Shown: piece by piece, positions 48,772 to 58,113 of the stretch
How the letters are laid out: each line of letters begins with the position of its first letter
Position numbering within the stretch: position 1 is the first letter of the stretch
Source of the DNA: MW101C3 sp943367595
GTDB lineage: Bacteria > Cyanobacteriota > Cyanobacteriia > PCC-6307 > Cyanobiaceae
Assembly: GCA_943367595.1 (NCBI GenBank)
Contig: CALRJS020000009.1
Coordinates: forward strand, 1 to 64,000
Direction: 5' to 3'
Length of the DNA stretch: 64,000 nucleotides
Notes under the pieces: model-generated
Database searches by the model: none
What the model was told of the DNA's origin: nothing
What the model saw: the letters and a program-made list of their open reading frames with translations, nothing else
Position numbers and translations under genes: made by a program

Positions 48772-50298
48772 TCAGCCCAGCCCGGCATAGAGCGCCTTGA
48801 AGCGCGCCTGCTGCTGCTTGTGGTCCACGATCGGTGCGGGGTAACCCCTCCGCTCCAGTGGCGCGATCGCCCCGCTGATCAGATCGGCAGTGGCCACATG
48901 CGCCAGTTCCGGCAGCCAACGGCGGATGTACTGAGCCTCGGGATCAAAGCGGGCCGCCTGGGTGAAGGGATTGAAGATGCGCAGGGGTTTGGGATCCATG
49001 CCGCTGCTGGCGCTCCACTGCCAGCCCCCATTGTTGGCAGCCAGATCCCCGTCCACCAGCAGGCGCATGAACTGGCGTTCGCCCCAGCGCCAGTCGCAGA
49101 TCAGATCCTTCACCAGAAAGGAGGCCACGATCATGCGGCAGCGGTTGTGCATCCAGCCGCTCGTGTTCAGCTGCCGCATCGCCGCATCCACGATCGGCAC
49201 GCCGGTGAGGCCCGCGCACCAGGCCTCGAAACGGCCGGTGTCGTTCTCCCAGGGAAACCGGCGCCACTGGGGGCGATAGGGCCCTTCAGCCAGCTCGGGA
49301 AAGTGAAACAGGGCCTGTTGGTAGAACTCGCGCCAGGCCAGTTCCTGCTCCCACACCGTGATCGCCTGCAGGTCCTCGTCGCTGCGGGCGCGGGGCCGCT
49401 GCTGCTGGGCCGCCGCCCAGGCCTGCCGCGGGCTGAGCGTGCCGAACTTGAGGGCCGCGCTCAGGCCGGAGGTGCCCGCCTCGCCGGGCAGATTGCGGCC
49501 GGGTTCGTACCGCAGCAGGGCACCATCAGCAAAGCGGGCCAGCTGATCAGCGGCAGCGGCTTCTCCCGGACGGCAAGGGCAAAGCTCGGCGCCGGCGAAG
49601 CCGGCGGTGCTGGCAAGGCCGGCAGTGACGGCAAGGCCAAGAGCAGCGGCGCTGTCGCCGGGCGCAGGCACGGCGTCCAGAAGCGGCAGGCACGCCCAGA
49701 GGGCCTGGCCGCGGGCGGGCAGGGCGGCGGGATCGAGGGCCAGCAAGCCGCTGGGAGCGGCCACCGGCGCCAGCTGCGGCGCGGGGCCCGCCGTCTCCCC
49801 CGGGCCAGCGGGCTCCAGCCGGCGCCGCCAGGCACGGAAGAACGGCCCGTACACCCGGTAGGGAGCACCACCGCCGGTGAAGAGGCTGTCGGGGGCAACC
49901 AGCAGCTGATCCCAGCCCGCCAGCACCTTCAGCCCGTCCCGTTGCAGCGCGCTGGCGACACGGCGGTCGCGCTCGCGGCCGAAGGGTTCCACATCACGGT
50001 TCCAGGCAACCACCTCCGCGCCGATCGCCAGCGCCAGCTGGGGCAGCAGCTCGGCTGGATCCCCCCGCAGCAGCAGCAGCCGGCTGCCGGCCTCACGCCA
50101 GCGCTGCTCCAGCTCCCGCAGGCTTTCCAGCAGAAACCACAGCCGCGCCGGGGCCAGGTCGCTGGCCTCCAGCAGGGCCGGATCGAGCACGAACACGCCG
50201 GTCACGGCGGGCGTGGCGCGGGCGGCGGCCGCCAGGCCGAGATTGTCGGCCAGCCGCAGGTCGCGGCGGTGCCAGAACAGCCAGCGGGGCGGGGTCAT
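48772..50298 (-). CDS. phr: Deoxyribodipyrimidine photolyase
   Basis: Light-driven repair of cyclobutane pyrimidine dimers, cytoplasmic, with FAD and an antenna pigment. The usual order is complete: N-terminal antenna domain starting PPRWLFWHRRDLRLADNLGL, then the FAD domain with WREFYQQALFHFPEL, MHNRCRMIVASFLVKDLI and LVDGDLAANNGGWQWSASSG followed by DPKPLRIFNP. 508 residues. Class I CPD photolyase or cryptochrome cannot be separated safely from sequence. The Ala-rich stretch near residue 200-250 is longer than usual. Confidence 0.93.
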   Translation of the reverse strand: MTPPRWLFWHRRDLRLADNLGLAAAARATPAVTGVFVLDPALLEASDLAPARLWFLLESLRELEQRWREAGSRLLLLRGDPAELLPQLALAIGAEVVAWNRDVEPFGRERDRRVASALQRDGLKVLAGWDQLLVAPDSLFTGGGAPYRVYGPFFRAWRRRLEPAGPGETAGPAPQLAPVAAPSGLLALDPAALPARGQALWACLPLLDAVPAPGDSAAALGLAVTAGLASTAGFAGAELCPCRPGEAAAADQLARFADGALLRYEPGRNLPGEAGTSGLSAALKFGTLSPRQAWAAAQQQRPRARSDEDLQAITVWEQELAWREFYQQALFHFPELAEGPYRPQWRRFPWENDTGRFEAWCAGLTGVPIVDAAMRQLNTSGWMHNRCRMIVASFLVKDLICDWRWGERQFMRLLVDGDLAANNGGWQWSASSGMDPKPLRIFNPFTQAARFDPEAQYIRRWLPELAHVATADLISGAIAPLERRGYPAPIVDHKQQQARFKALYAGLG

Positions 50299-50319
50299 CG
50301 CAACAGCTCCTGCACCGCT

Positions 50320-50880
50320 TCAGCAACCCAGCAGCTGACGGGCGCGGAACCAGGCGGTCACGCTCTTGCCATCCAGGGCCTCATCGCCGCTGGCCAGGGC
50401 CGCATCAAGGGCCTGCGGCTCCATCAGCAGCACCTCCATGTCCTCGTCGTCATCGCCGGCGGGTGGCTGCTGCAGGGGCGTGAGGGCGCGGGCCAGAAAC
50501 AGGTGGATCACCTCATCGGAATAGCCGGGGCAGGGCAACATCAGGCCCAGCGAATCCCAGCGGCTGGCGCTGTAGCCCGCTTCCTCCGCCAGTTCCCGCT
50601 GCATCGAAGCCAACGGGTCCTCGCCGTCTTCCAGGGTGCCGGCAGGGAACTCAAGGATGCGCCGTTCCACCGCGAAGCGGTACTGGCGCAGGATCACCAC
50701 GCGGCCGTCATCGAGCACGGGCACCGCCAGCGACGCGCCGGGGTGGCGGATGATCCCGTAGGTGCCTTCCACGCCTTTGGGCAGCACCACCCGGTTGAGC
50801 TCAAAGCGGATCTTGCGGGCATCGAGAGCCCCCACCGTGGCCAGATGGGTGGAGGGCTCAGGGGGCGGCAAGGGGGCCAT
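50320..50880 (-). CDS. NUDIX hydrolase, ADP-ribose pyrophosphatase-like
   Basis: 186 residues with the complete Nudix box G-x5-E-x7-REUxEExGU: GTLEDGEDPLASMQRELAEE then AGY. Before it is RRILEFPAGTL and after it a segment typical of ADP-ribose pyrophosphatases (LMLPCPGYSDEVIHLFLAR). It hydrolyses nucleoside diphosphate derivatives, probably ADP-ribose. The start at ATG 50880 overlaps the folK end by 23 bases, suggesting that a slightly later start may be used. Confidence 0.86.
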   Translation of the reverse strand: MAPLPPPEPSTHLATVGALDARKIRFELNRVVLPKGVEGTYGIIRHPGASLAVPVLDDGRVVILRQYRFAVERRILEFPAGTLEDGEDPLASMQRELAEEAGYSASRWDSLGLMLPCPGYSDEVIHLFLARALTPLQQPPAGDDDEDMEVLLMEPQALDAALASGDEALDGKSVTAWFRARQLLGC

Positions 50881-51628
50881 GCACGGCGCGCTGCGGGCTT
50901 CCAGTGTGACCGTCTGCCGCCACTGGCGCGGTGTCGGGCCAGCCCGGCACCCCCGCCAGCGCCCGCGGCGGGGGCTCGGCGCCGCGACGCAGGGCAGCGG
51001 CCAGCAGCTCCGCCGCCGTGGCCGCCCCGCCAGGCGGGATCAGCAGCGGATCGAGGGCCGCGAGCGGGGCCAGCACGAAGGCCCGCTCGCGCAGGCGCGG
51101 GTGGGGCAAGGTGAGCGTGGCCGTGCCGCAGACCTGGCGGCCGCACCAGAGCAGGTCGAGGTCGAGGGTGCGCGGCCCCCAGTGCACCGAGCGCTCACGG
51201 CCGAAGGCGGCTTCCAGACGCTGCAACCGCCGCAACAGCTCCTCGGCAGCGGGCCAGGGCGCGTGAGCGGCGGGCGCTGCGGCTGGCAGAGCGGATGCAC
51301 AGGCAGACGCACTGGCAGAAGACGCTGCGGCTGGCAGAGCGGAGGTCGTCACGGCAGACCCGGTGGCGGGCAGAGGGCTGTGGTGAACCAGCAGCACAGC
51401 ATTGAGATAAGGCGGCTGACCAGGCGGTCCCCCCACCGGCGCGGTGCGAAAGAGCGGTGACCAGTGCAGTTGCAGCCGGGCCTGCGGCACCCCCAGCGGC
51501 GGCGTGCCGGCCCAGGCCACCAGTTCAGCGGCCAGCAGAGGGCGCACCGCCGCCAGGGTGGCACCGGGGTCGTCGAGATTGGCCCCGAGCGCAATCGCGA
51601 GCGTGCGCTCGCAGGGGCCGTGCGGCAC
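50858..51628 (-). CDS. folK: 2-amino-4-hydroxy-6-hydroxymethyldihydropteridine pyrophosphokinase FolK
   Basis: Transfers pyrophosphate to the pterin in folate synthesis. Motifs are LAIALGANLDDPGATLAAVR near the N-terminus, RTAPVGGPPGQPPYLNAVLL and HWGPRTLDLDLLWCG with the metal-binding aspartates, followed by LPHPRLRERAFVLAPLAALD. An Ala/Ser-rich insertion of about 30 residues (after HHSPLPATG) is built from repeat DNA, including an exact 21-base repeat at 51276-51296 and 51324-51344. The C-terminal ~40 residues are also extended. Confidence 0.93.
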   Translation of the reverse strand: MPHGPCERTLAIALGANLDDPGATLAAVRPLLAAELVAWAGTPPLGVPQARLQLHWSPLFRTAPVGGPPGQPPYLNAVLLVHHSPLPATGSAVTTSALPAAASSASASACASALPAAAPAAHAPWPAAEELLRRLQRLEAAFGRERSVHWGPRTLDLDLLWCGRQVCGTATLTLPHPRLRERAFVLAPLAALDPLLIPPGGAATAAELLAAALRRGAEPPPRALAGVPGWPDTAPVAADGHTGSPQRAVHGPLAAP

Positions 51629-51636
51629 GCGGGGGA

Positions 51637-52080
51637 TCAGTAGAGGTCGGAGCGGCGGCGCTCCTCCGGCCGCTCCAGCGGGGTGTCGCCATCGCGGCCG
51701 AGCAGCAGGTCCCGGGCGCCGTTCACCAGCTGCATGGTGTCGTGGGCGCCGCCGCGATCGGGGTGGTGCTCGGCTGCAGCCAGCTTCCAGGCCCGGTTCA
51801 CCTGCTCCACGCTGAGGCGTCCGGACAGGGGCAGATGCAGACGCTGGCGGGCCACGATCGCCTCCACATCCGGGTGCTTGCCGAGCGGGCCCCAGTCGGC
51901 GCGGCTGAGCCCCTTGCGCCGCTTGTTGCCGCCGCGGGAGGCCTTGTTGGCACTGGCACCAGCGCCGCCGCCACCCCCGAAGCCGCGCGCCGCAGCGGCG
52001 CCCGCCTCGGCGGCGTTCCGGCGCGACGCCTTGGATTCATTGGTGCGGCCAGGACGATCGACCCGGGACAACATCACCAT
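51637..52080 (-). CDS. J-domain (DnaJ-like) protein
   Basis: 147 residues ending in a J domain: VEQVNRAWKLAAAEHHPDRG with the HPD motif that stimulates Hsp70 ATPase. The N-terminal ~60 residues are rich in Gly, Ala, Lys and Arg (SKASRRNAAEAG, NKRRKGL), likely disordered. No zinc-finger or client-binding domain of full DnaJ. It is the first gene of a minus-strand run with folK, the Nudix gene and phr, each within 25 bases of the next or overlapping. Partner chaperone not in window. Confidence 0.78.
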   Translation of the reverse strand: MVMLSRVDRPGRTNESKASRRNAAEAGAAAARGFGGGGGAGASANKASRGGNKRRKGLSRADWGPLGKHPDVEAIVARQRLHLPLSGRLSVEQVNRAWKLAAAEHHPDRGGAHDTMQLVNGARDLLLGRDGDTPLERPEERRRSDLY

Positions 52081-52212
52081 GGAGGGGCCGCAGCGGTAGC
52101 AGAAAGAAATGCCAGGCGTGCGGATATCCCGCCCTGCCTCGTTGCAAAAGTGTAGGTTCTGCTGGCCACACGGCTGTTCGCCGCAGCACCCACAGCTGCA
52201 GCCGCGGCCAAA

Positions 52213-52236
52213 GGCACAGGCACAGGCACAGGCACC
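52213..52236. repeat. GGCACA hexamer repeat x4 upstream of chlD
   Basis: Three GGCACA and one GGCACC in register, 53 bases before the chlD start. Length is short enough that chance is possible. Confidence 0.6.
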
Positions 52237-52289
52237 AGTGGCGCAGCACCGTCAGCGAGACTGAGCCTCCTTCCTCCAGCCTCTGCCCC

Positions 52290-54404
52290 ATGGTCGTCAG
52301 CGGGTCCGCTGCCACTCCGGCCGCCGCCGGCGCCGCCGCACGCGCCTTTCCGCTCGCCGCGATCACCGGGCACGGCACCTTGAAGCTGGCCCTGCTGCTG
52401 GCGGCGGTGGATCCAGGGCTCGGTGGGGTGGTGATCGCCGGGGGCCGCGGCACCGGCAAGTCGGTGCTGGCCCGCGGGCTGCATGCACTCCTGCCGCCGA
52501 TCGATGTGCTCGATCTGGGCGAGGGAGTGAGCAGCCGCAACGTGGATCCGCAGCGGCCCGACGACTGGGATGCCGCCATCCATGAGCGCATCACGGCACG
52601 CGGAGGCGATCCCAGCGGCGCCGATCCCACCGCTCTGCTCCCCACCCGGGTGATTCCCGCCCCCTTCGTGCAGGTGCCCCTCGGCGTCACCGAAGACCGG
52701 CTGCTGGGGGCGGTGGATGTGGCCGCCTCGCTGAGCAGCGGCACGCCGGTGTTCCAGCCCGGGCTGCTGGCGGAGGCCCACCGCGGCGTCCTGTACGTCG
52801 ACGAACTCAACCTGCTCGATGACGGCATCACCAACCTGCTGCTGGCGGCGGTGGGCTCCGGCATCAACCGGATCGAGCGCGAGGGGCTGAGCCTGGTGCA
52901 CCCCTGCCGCACCCTGCTGATCGCCACCTACAACCCCGAGGAGGGGGCGGTGCGCGATCACCTGCTCGACCGCTTCGCCATCGCCCTGTCGGCCAACCAG
53001 CTGGTGAGCACGGAAGAACGGGTGACGATCACCCGCTCGGCCCTCGACCATGGCGAATCCAGCGAAGCCTTCCGCTCCCGCTGGCAGGAGGAGACCGACG
53101 CCCTGGCCACCCAGCTGCTGCTGGCCCGCCAGTGGTTGAAGGATGTGGTGATCGAGCGCGAGCAGATCCGCTACCTCGTCACCGAGGCGATCCGTGGCGG
53201 TGTGGAGGGGCACCGGGCCGAGTTGTATGCGGTGCGGGTCGCCCGGGCCCATGCGGCGCTGAGCGGCCGCGACCGGGTGGAGGCCGACGACCTGCAGGTG
53301 GCCGTGCGCCTGGTGATCGCCCCGCGGGCCCTGCAGCTGCCGCCGCCCGATCCCGACCAGCCGCTGGAGCCGCCGCCGCCGCCCCAGGCGGAGCAGCAGC
53401 CCCAGGAGCCGGAACCGCCCGAACCCCCCGAGGCCAGCGACGACGACGCCCCGGAGGAGGACCCGCCCGAAGACGACGACGACAGCCCCGACGACCAGGC
53501 GCCGCCGTCGATTCCGGAGGAATTCCTGCTCGATCCGGAGGCCACCGCCATCGACCCCGACCTGCTGCTGTTCGCCGCTGCCCGTTCCCGTGGGGGCGGC
53601 AGCGGCAAGCGCTCCCTGGTGCAGAGCGAATCGCGCGGCCGCTACGTGAAGCCGATGCTGCCGCGCGGGCCCGTGCGCCGCATCGCCGTCGATGCCACCC
53701 TGCGGGCGGCGGCGCCGCACCAGAAGAGCCGCCGTGAGCGGGAACCGCACCGCCGCGTGATCGTCGAAGACGGCGACCTGCGGGCCAAGCAACTGCAGCG
53801 CAAGGCAGGCGCCCTGGTGATTTTCCTGGTGGACGCCAGCGGCTCGATGGCGCTCAACCGCATGCAGAGCGCCAAGGGCGCCGTGATCCGGTTGCTCACC
53901 GAGGCCTACGAAAACCGCGACGAAGTGGCCTTGATCCCTTTCCGCGGCGAGCAGGCGGAGGTGCTGCTGCCCCCCACCCGCTCGATCACCGCGGCACGCC
54001 GCCGGCTGGAGCAGATGCCCTGTGGCGGCGGCTCACCGCTCGCTCATGGCCTGTCCCAGGCGGCGCGGGTGGGCGCCAATGCACTGTCCAAGGGCGATCT
54101 GGGCCAGGTGGTGGTGGTGGCGATCACCGACGGCCGCGGCAACGTGCCGCTGAGCCGCTCCCTGGGCCAGCCCCAGCTGGAGGGGGAGGAGCCGGTCGAC
54201 CTGCGCGAGGAGGTGAAGGGGGTGGCGGCCCGCTACCGCGCCCTCGGCATCAAGCTGCTGGTGATCGACACCGAGCGCAAGTTCATCGGCAGCGGCATGG
54301 GCAAGGAGCTGGCGGAAGCGGCCGGCGGTCGCTACGTGCAACTGCCCAAGGCCAGCGACCAGGCGATCGCCGCCATCGCCCTTGAGGCGCTCAACGCCTC
54401 CTGA
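52290..54404 (+). CDS. chlD: Magnesium chelatase subunit ChlD
   Basis: ATPase-like subunit of magnesium chelatase, inserting Mg into protoporphyrin IX for chlorophyll. The N-terminal AAA+ domain has a Walker A-type GGRGTGKSVLARGL near residue 50 and VLYVDELNLLDDGITNLLL. A linker at about 350-400 is strongly acidic/proline-rich (DDDAPEEDPPEDDDD). The C-terminal integrin I-like domain carries the MIDAS motif VDASGSMALNRMQSAKGAV near residue 515. Length of 704 residues is typical. Starts at ATG 52290. Confidence 0.96.
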   Translation: MVVSGSAATPAAAGAAARAFPLAAITGHGTLKLALLLAAVDPGLGGVVIAGGRGTGKSVLARGLHALLPPIDVLDLGEGVSSRNVDPQRPDDWDAAIHERITARGGDPSGADPTALLPTRVIPAPFVQVPLGVTEDRLLGAVDVAASLSSGTPVFQPGLLAEAHRGVLYVDELNLLDDGITNLLLAAVGSGINRIEREGLSLVHPCRTLLIATYNPEEGAVRDHLLDRFAIALSANQLVSTEERVTITRSALDHGESSEAFRSRWQEETDALATQLLLARQWLKDVVIEREQIRYLVTEAIRGGVEGHRAELYAVRVARAHAALSGRDRVEADDLQVAVRLVIAPRALQLPPPDPDQPLEPPPPPQAEQQPQEPEPPEPPEASDDDAPEEDPPEDDDDSPDDQAPPSIPEEFLLDPEATAIDPDLLLFAAARSRGGGSGKRSLVQSESRGRYVKPMLPRGPVRRIAVDATLRAAAPHQKSRREREPHRRVIVEDGDLRAKQLQRKAGALVIFLVDASGSMALNRMQSAKGAVIRLLTEAYENRDEVALIPFRGEQAEVLLPPTRSITAARRRLEQMPCGGGSPLAHGLSQAARVGANALSKGDLGQVVVVAITDGRGNVPLSRSLGQPQLEGEEPVDLREEVKGVAARYRALGIKLLVIDTERKFIGSGMGKELAEAAGGRYVQLPKASDQAIAAIALEALNAS

Positions 54405-54455
54405 GCTAATCGCTCAAACTCAACGGCTCTGGATTTGCGGCGCTTCGTCAACGCC

Positions 54456-55517
54456 TCAGGGATCAAGCCGGCGGGGGGGTTCCGCCGGTGGGCGGGTGCC
54501 AGCAGCGGCGCCCTGCCTGTCACCGCCGGTGGTGGCGCTGCCGGGCTTCACCGTGCTGTCCTTGTCGGCCTTGTCCTTGGCCGCTTTGTCTTTGGCCAGG
54601 CCCGTCTGGGCGGGGTAAAGCTCATCGAACAACTGGCCGAGGCCGATGGCCAGGCTGCGCACCCCATCCATGAAGCGGGGGTCACCGGTGAGCTTGCTCA
54701 CATCGCCACCCACCGCATCGATCCGTGCCGTGAGCCTCTCGGCGTTGCTCACCGTGGCCTTGAGCTCGGCCACGGTGCGGGGGTTGTCGAGGGCGGCCGT
54801 GAGGTTGCGCACGTGGCGGCTGGCGGCCGCGGCATCGGCGCTGGCCGTGGTGAGCGACGCGAGCATGGGGTCGGCCTTGCCGGCCACCACGTTGAGTTGG
54901 CGGATCAGCACGTCCAGTTGAATCGCGATCTTCTGGGCGTCTTTGAGGAAACGGGTCGCCTCTCGGGAGGTGGCGTCAAAGCTCTTGGTGGTGCTGGCGA
55001 TCTCGGGCACCAGGTTCTGCTTTTCAGCCTCGAGCAGCAGGCTCTGCATCAGCTCGGTGACACTGCTCAAGCTGGCGGAACTGACCCCTTCGAGTGAGGA
55101 GCCGTTGCAGACCATGCGGGTGTTGTTGCAGGCCTTGTCACCCGGCCGCGGCGCCGAGGCGGGCAGCGGCTGCCCGGAGCTGATCAGCGCCACCTGGGCA
55201 TCACCACCAAGCAGCGAGGCCGACTGCACCTGGGCCACCACCGGCCGCGCCAACTGCAGGCTGGGATCGGTGATCTCCAGTTCGGCCACCACGGCCGATG
55301 AGGTGGGCGAGATCCGCCGCACATTGCCCACCTGCACGCCGCGGAACATCACCGCCGAGCGATCGGCCAGGCCGGCGGCATCGGCGAAACGCACCTTCAG
55401 CGTCCAATTGCTGCGGCCGAGTGAAACACCCCGCAGCCAGAACCAGAGGCTGAGCCCGCCGATCACAGCTCCCAGCAGGGTGAAACCCACCAAAGCCTCG
55501 CGGACGCTACGACGCAT
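54456..55517 (-). CDS. MlaD-family (MCE domain) lipid transporter protein
   Basis: Membrane-anchored substrate-binding subunit of an Mla/TGD-like phospholipid importer. A single N-terminal helix (ALVGFTLLGAVIGGLSLWF) is followed by an MCE domain (TLKVRFADAAGLADRSAVMF, RGVQVGNVRRI, SLLGGDAQVALISS) and a coiled helical region (about 150-300). The C-terminal part is Lys/Asp-rich (AKDKAAKDKADKDS). In cyanobacteria it matches the SLR1045-type chloroplast TGD2 relative. It follows the ATPase gene by 6 bases. Confidence 0.88.
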   Translation of the reverse strand: MRRSVREALVGFTLLGAVIGGLSLWFWLRGVSLGRSNWTLKVRFADAAGLADRSAVMFRGVQVGNVRRISPTSSAVVAELEITDPSLQLARPVVAQVQSASLLGGDAQVALISSGQPLPASAPRPGDKACNNTRMVCNGSSLEGVSSASLSSVTELMQSLLLEAEKQNLVPEIASTTKSFDATSREATRFLKDAQKIAIQLDVLIRQLNVVAGKADPMLASLTTASADAAAASRHVRNLTAALDNPRTVAELKATVSNAERLTARIDAVGGDVSKLTGDPRFMDGVRSLAIGLGQLFDELYPAQTGLAKDKAAKDKADKDSTVKPGSATTGGDRQGAAAGTRPPAEPPRRLDP

Positions 55518-55523
55518 GTGGTG

Positions 55524-56423
55524 TCAAAGCTCCGCCGGCTGCATCGGGCCGTTCAGGCTACCGGTACGGAACTGCACGACATAAGGATTGTCGGTGCGAC
55601 CGAAGTCTTCGGTGGATCCGCACCATTGGACCCGGCCGTCGTAAAGCATGGCCACCCGCTGGGCCGTGCGCACGATCGTGCTCATCACATGGCTCACCAC
55701 CACCGAACAACCGGCCGCCACCTGATTCGCCTTCACGATCAGATCCTCGATGCGGGTGCAGGCCACTGGATCCAGTCCGGCGGTGGGCTCATCAAACAGC
55801 AGCAAAGGGTGCTGGCCGGAGGCATTGCTGGGGTCATCGATCAGGGCGCGCGCGAAGCTCACCCGTTTCTGCATGCCGCCGCTGAGTTCACCGGGCAGCT
55901 GATTTTCAATGCCGTACAGGCCGACCGCCTCCAGCGCCCGCTGCACCCGCTGACGAATTTCCGGCTCCGGCAACTTGCTGTGGCGGTAGAGCAGAAAGCC
56001 CACGTTCTCCCCCACCGTGAGCGAGGCCAGCAAGGCAGGGTTCTGGAACACCAGGCGCACATCGGCGGGGCGGCGCTGATCCAGGCGCAGGTATTGCTGT
56101 GGCACGCCGTGCAGGCGGTAGTTGCCGGAGGTGGGCAACAACAGGCCCGCCAGGATGCGCAGCACGGTGGATTTGCCGGTGCCGGAAGGCCCCACCACCG
56201 CCAGCCGCTCCCCCTCCAGCAGGGTGAGGTTGATGCGCTCCAGCACGGTGCGCGACCCCCAGCGCATCGATATGTCGTGAAGTTCCACCACCGGCACAGC
56301 CGATGGCAGGGGGCCAGTGGCGGAGGACGAAAGCGTTGACGGAACGGTTGACGACACGGACGACGGTGGTGAGGGCCTGGCAGGCGTGAAGGGGAGCCTC
56401 GCTGGGATCTGGTTCGCCGACAC
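55524..56423 (-). CDS. MlaF-type ABC transporter ATP-binding protein
   Basis: ATPase partner of the MlaD protein in a lipid ABC transporter. It has Walker A VVGPSGTGKST, signature LSGGMQKRVSFARAL, Walker B LLLFDEPTAGLD and switch region VVVSHVMSTI, consistent with MlaF/TGD3. The first ~40 residues are a Ser/Pro-rich extension. The permease (MlaE-like) is not in the window. Start at ATG 56423, divergent from the YvcK-like gene with a 120-base gap. Confidence 0.9.
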   Translation of the reverse strand: MSANQIPARLPFTPARPSPPSSVSSTVPSTLSSSATGPLPSAVPVVELHDISMRWGSRTVLERINLTLLEGERLAVVGPSGTGKSTVLRILAGLLLPTSGNYRLHGVPQQYLRLDQRRPADVRLVFQNPALLASLTVGENVGFLLYRHSKLPEPEIRQRVQRALEAVGLYGIENQLPGELSGGMQKRVSFARALIDDPSNASGQHPLLLFDEPTAGLDPVACTRIEDLIVKANQVAAGCSVVVSHVMSTIVRTAQRVAMLYDGRVQWCGSTEDFGRTDNPYVVQFRTGSLNGPMQPAEL

Positions 56424-56543
56424 CGTTCATCCTTACAGTTCCTTCAGCACCGTGCTGTGGCGTAACGCCCCTTCGGCTTGACTTCCCAGCGCCCTCTCCC
56501 GCCACGACGCCTCAGCACACGGTCAGCCCGGCGCCCTGGCTGG

Positions 56544-57914
56544 ATGGGCCGCGGGGATCTGCGCCAGAAAGACCTGATGAGCCGCTCACGCCGGGCGGTG
56601 CGCTGGCTCCAGCCAGGCCTGGTGGTGAAGCGCTGGATGCTCACCTCCGGCCTGGGCCTGCTGCTGGCCCTGCTGGGGGCCGCGATCCTGGCCGATCTCA
56701 AACCGATCTACTGGTCGCTGGAGTCGCTCAACTGGGTGCTCTCGAACATGACGCGGGTGCTGCCGCGCGGCGTGACCGGCCCGCTCGTGCTGCTGGGTGG
56801 CGCAGCGTTGGTGGTGTGGGGCCAGAGCCGCAGCTTCGGCTCGATCCAGCAGGCACTCGCCCCTGAAAAAGACACCTTGTTGGTGGAGGCCCTGCTGGCC
56901 CAGCGCCGGCTCAACCGCGGCCCCAACGTGGTGGCGATCGGCGGAGGCACGGGCCTGGCCACGCTGCTGAGCGGCCTGAAGCGCTACAGCAGCAACATCA
57001 CCGCGATCGTCACGGTTGCCGATGACGGCGGCAGCAGCGGGGTGCTGCGGCGGGAGTTCGGCGTGCAGCCCCCCGGCGACATCCGCAACTGCCTGGCGGC
57101 CCTGGCCCGCGAGGAACCGCTGCTCACCCGGCTGTTCCAGTACCGCTTCCGATCGGGCAGTGGGCTGGAGGGGCACAGCTTCGGCAACCTCTTCCTCACG
57201 GCGCTCACGGCCATCACCGGCAGCCTCGAATCGGCGATCACCGCCAGCAGCCGCGTGCTGGCGGTGCAGGGCCAGGTGGTGCCGGCCACCAACGCCGATG
57301 TGCGCCTCTGGGCCGAGCTCGAGAACGGCGACCGCATTGAGGGGGAATCCCGCATCGGCCATTCCCCCAGCCCGATCGTGCGTCTGGGCTGCACCCCCGA
57401 GCGCCCGCCTGCGCTGCCGCGCGCCCTGGAGGCGATAGCCAACGCCGAGCTGATCGTGCTCGGGCCCGGCAGCCTCTACACCTCGCTGCTGCCGAATCTT
57501 CTGGTGCCGGAGCTGGTGCAGGCGATCAGCCGCAGCAAGGCCCCCCGCCTCTACATCTGCAACCTGATGACCCAGCCCGGCGAAACCGACCGGCTGGATG
57601 TGGAAGGGCATGTGCGGGCGATTGAGGCCCAGCTGGCCAGCCTGGGGGTGACCCGGCGCCTGTTCACCGCAGTGCTGGCCCAGGAACCGATCCGCGATGT
57701 CGCCCTGTTGGATCATTACCGCGCCCGCGGCGCCGAGCCCGTGCAGTGTGATGTGCGCAGCCTGCGCGCCAAGGGTTACGAGGTGATGGTCGCGGCCCTG
57801 CAGGGGGCCCGTCCCACCGGCACCCTGCGCCATGACCCGCGCAGCCTCGCCCTGGCGGTGATGCGCTTCTACCGCCGGCACAAAGGTGGCCGGCCGGTGC
57901 TGGAAACGGTCTGA
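56544..57914 (+). CDS. YvcK/CofD-like protein (gluconeogenesis factor family)
   Basis: Family of UDP-sugar-binding proteins related to 2-phospho-L-lactate transferase. The N-terminal ~100 residues contain two membrane segments (LTSGLGLLLALLGAAIL and GPLVLLGGAALVVWG), a cyanobacterial feature. The core follows with VVAIGGGTGLATLLSGLK, TVADDGGSSGVLRREFGV and PPGDIRNCLAAL, then LGPGSLYTSLLPNLLV. In Bacillus YvcK supports growth and wall synthesis on gluconeogenic carbon; the role here is unproven. Starts at ATG 56544 or 56577. Confidence 0.88.
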   Translation: MGRGDLRQKDLMSRSRRAVRWLQPGLVVKRWMLTSGLGLLLALLGAAILADLKPIYWSLESLNWVLSNMTRVLPRGVTGPLVLLGGAALVVWGQSRSFGSIQQALAPEKDTLLVEALLAQRRLNRGPNVVAIGGGTGLATLLSGLKRYSSNITAIVTVADDGGSSGVLRREFGVQPPGDIRNCLAALAREEPLLTRLFQYRFRSGSGLEGHSFGNLFLTALTAITGSLESAITASSRVLAVQGQVVPATNADVRLWAELENGDRIEGESRIGHSPSPIVRLGCTPERPPALPRALEAIANAELIVLGPGSLYTSLLPNLLVPELVQAISRSKAPRLYICNLMTQPGETDRLDVEGHVRAIEAQLASLGVTRRLFTAVLAQEPIRDVALLDHYRARGAEPVQCDVRSLRAKGYEVMVAALQGARPTGTLRHDPRSLALAVMRFYRRHKGGRPVLETV

Positions 57915-58113
57915 CGGTCGGGCGTCATCACCACGACAAACCGCCTGATCAGAAAAGCCGCCAGACTGACGAACAGGCCAGATGGAACATCCGGCGGAAG
58001 AAACCACCTGGCCGCCGATCCGAAAACCGAACGGAACCAGACAGAGAGGCGGGGAGCAGAGCGGGCGCGCCGAATCCCCAGGGGATCCACCAGTGCGCCG
58101 GGCTCCGTAGACC

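Noticed and set aside
52074..53792. 572-residue frame antisense to chlD
   Set aside because: ChlD is clearly coding on the + strand; the antisense product has no recognisable domain.
57915..58113. Small gene or RNA between the YvcK-like gene and ndhJ
   Set aside because: The minus-strand frame there lacks protein-like composition and no stable hairpin with a T run was visible.
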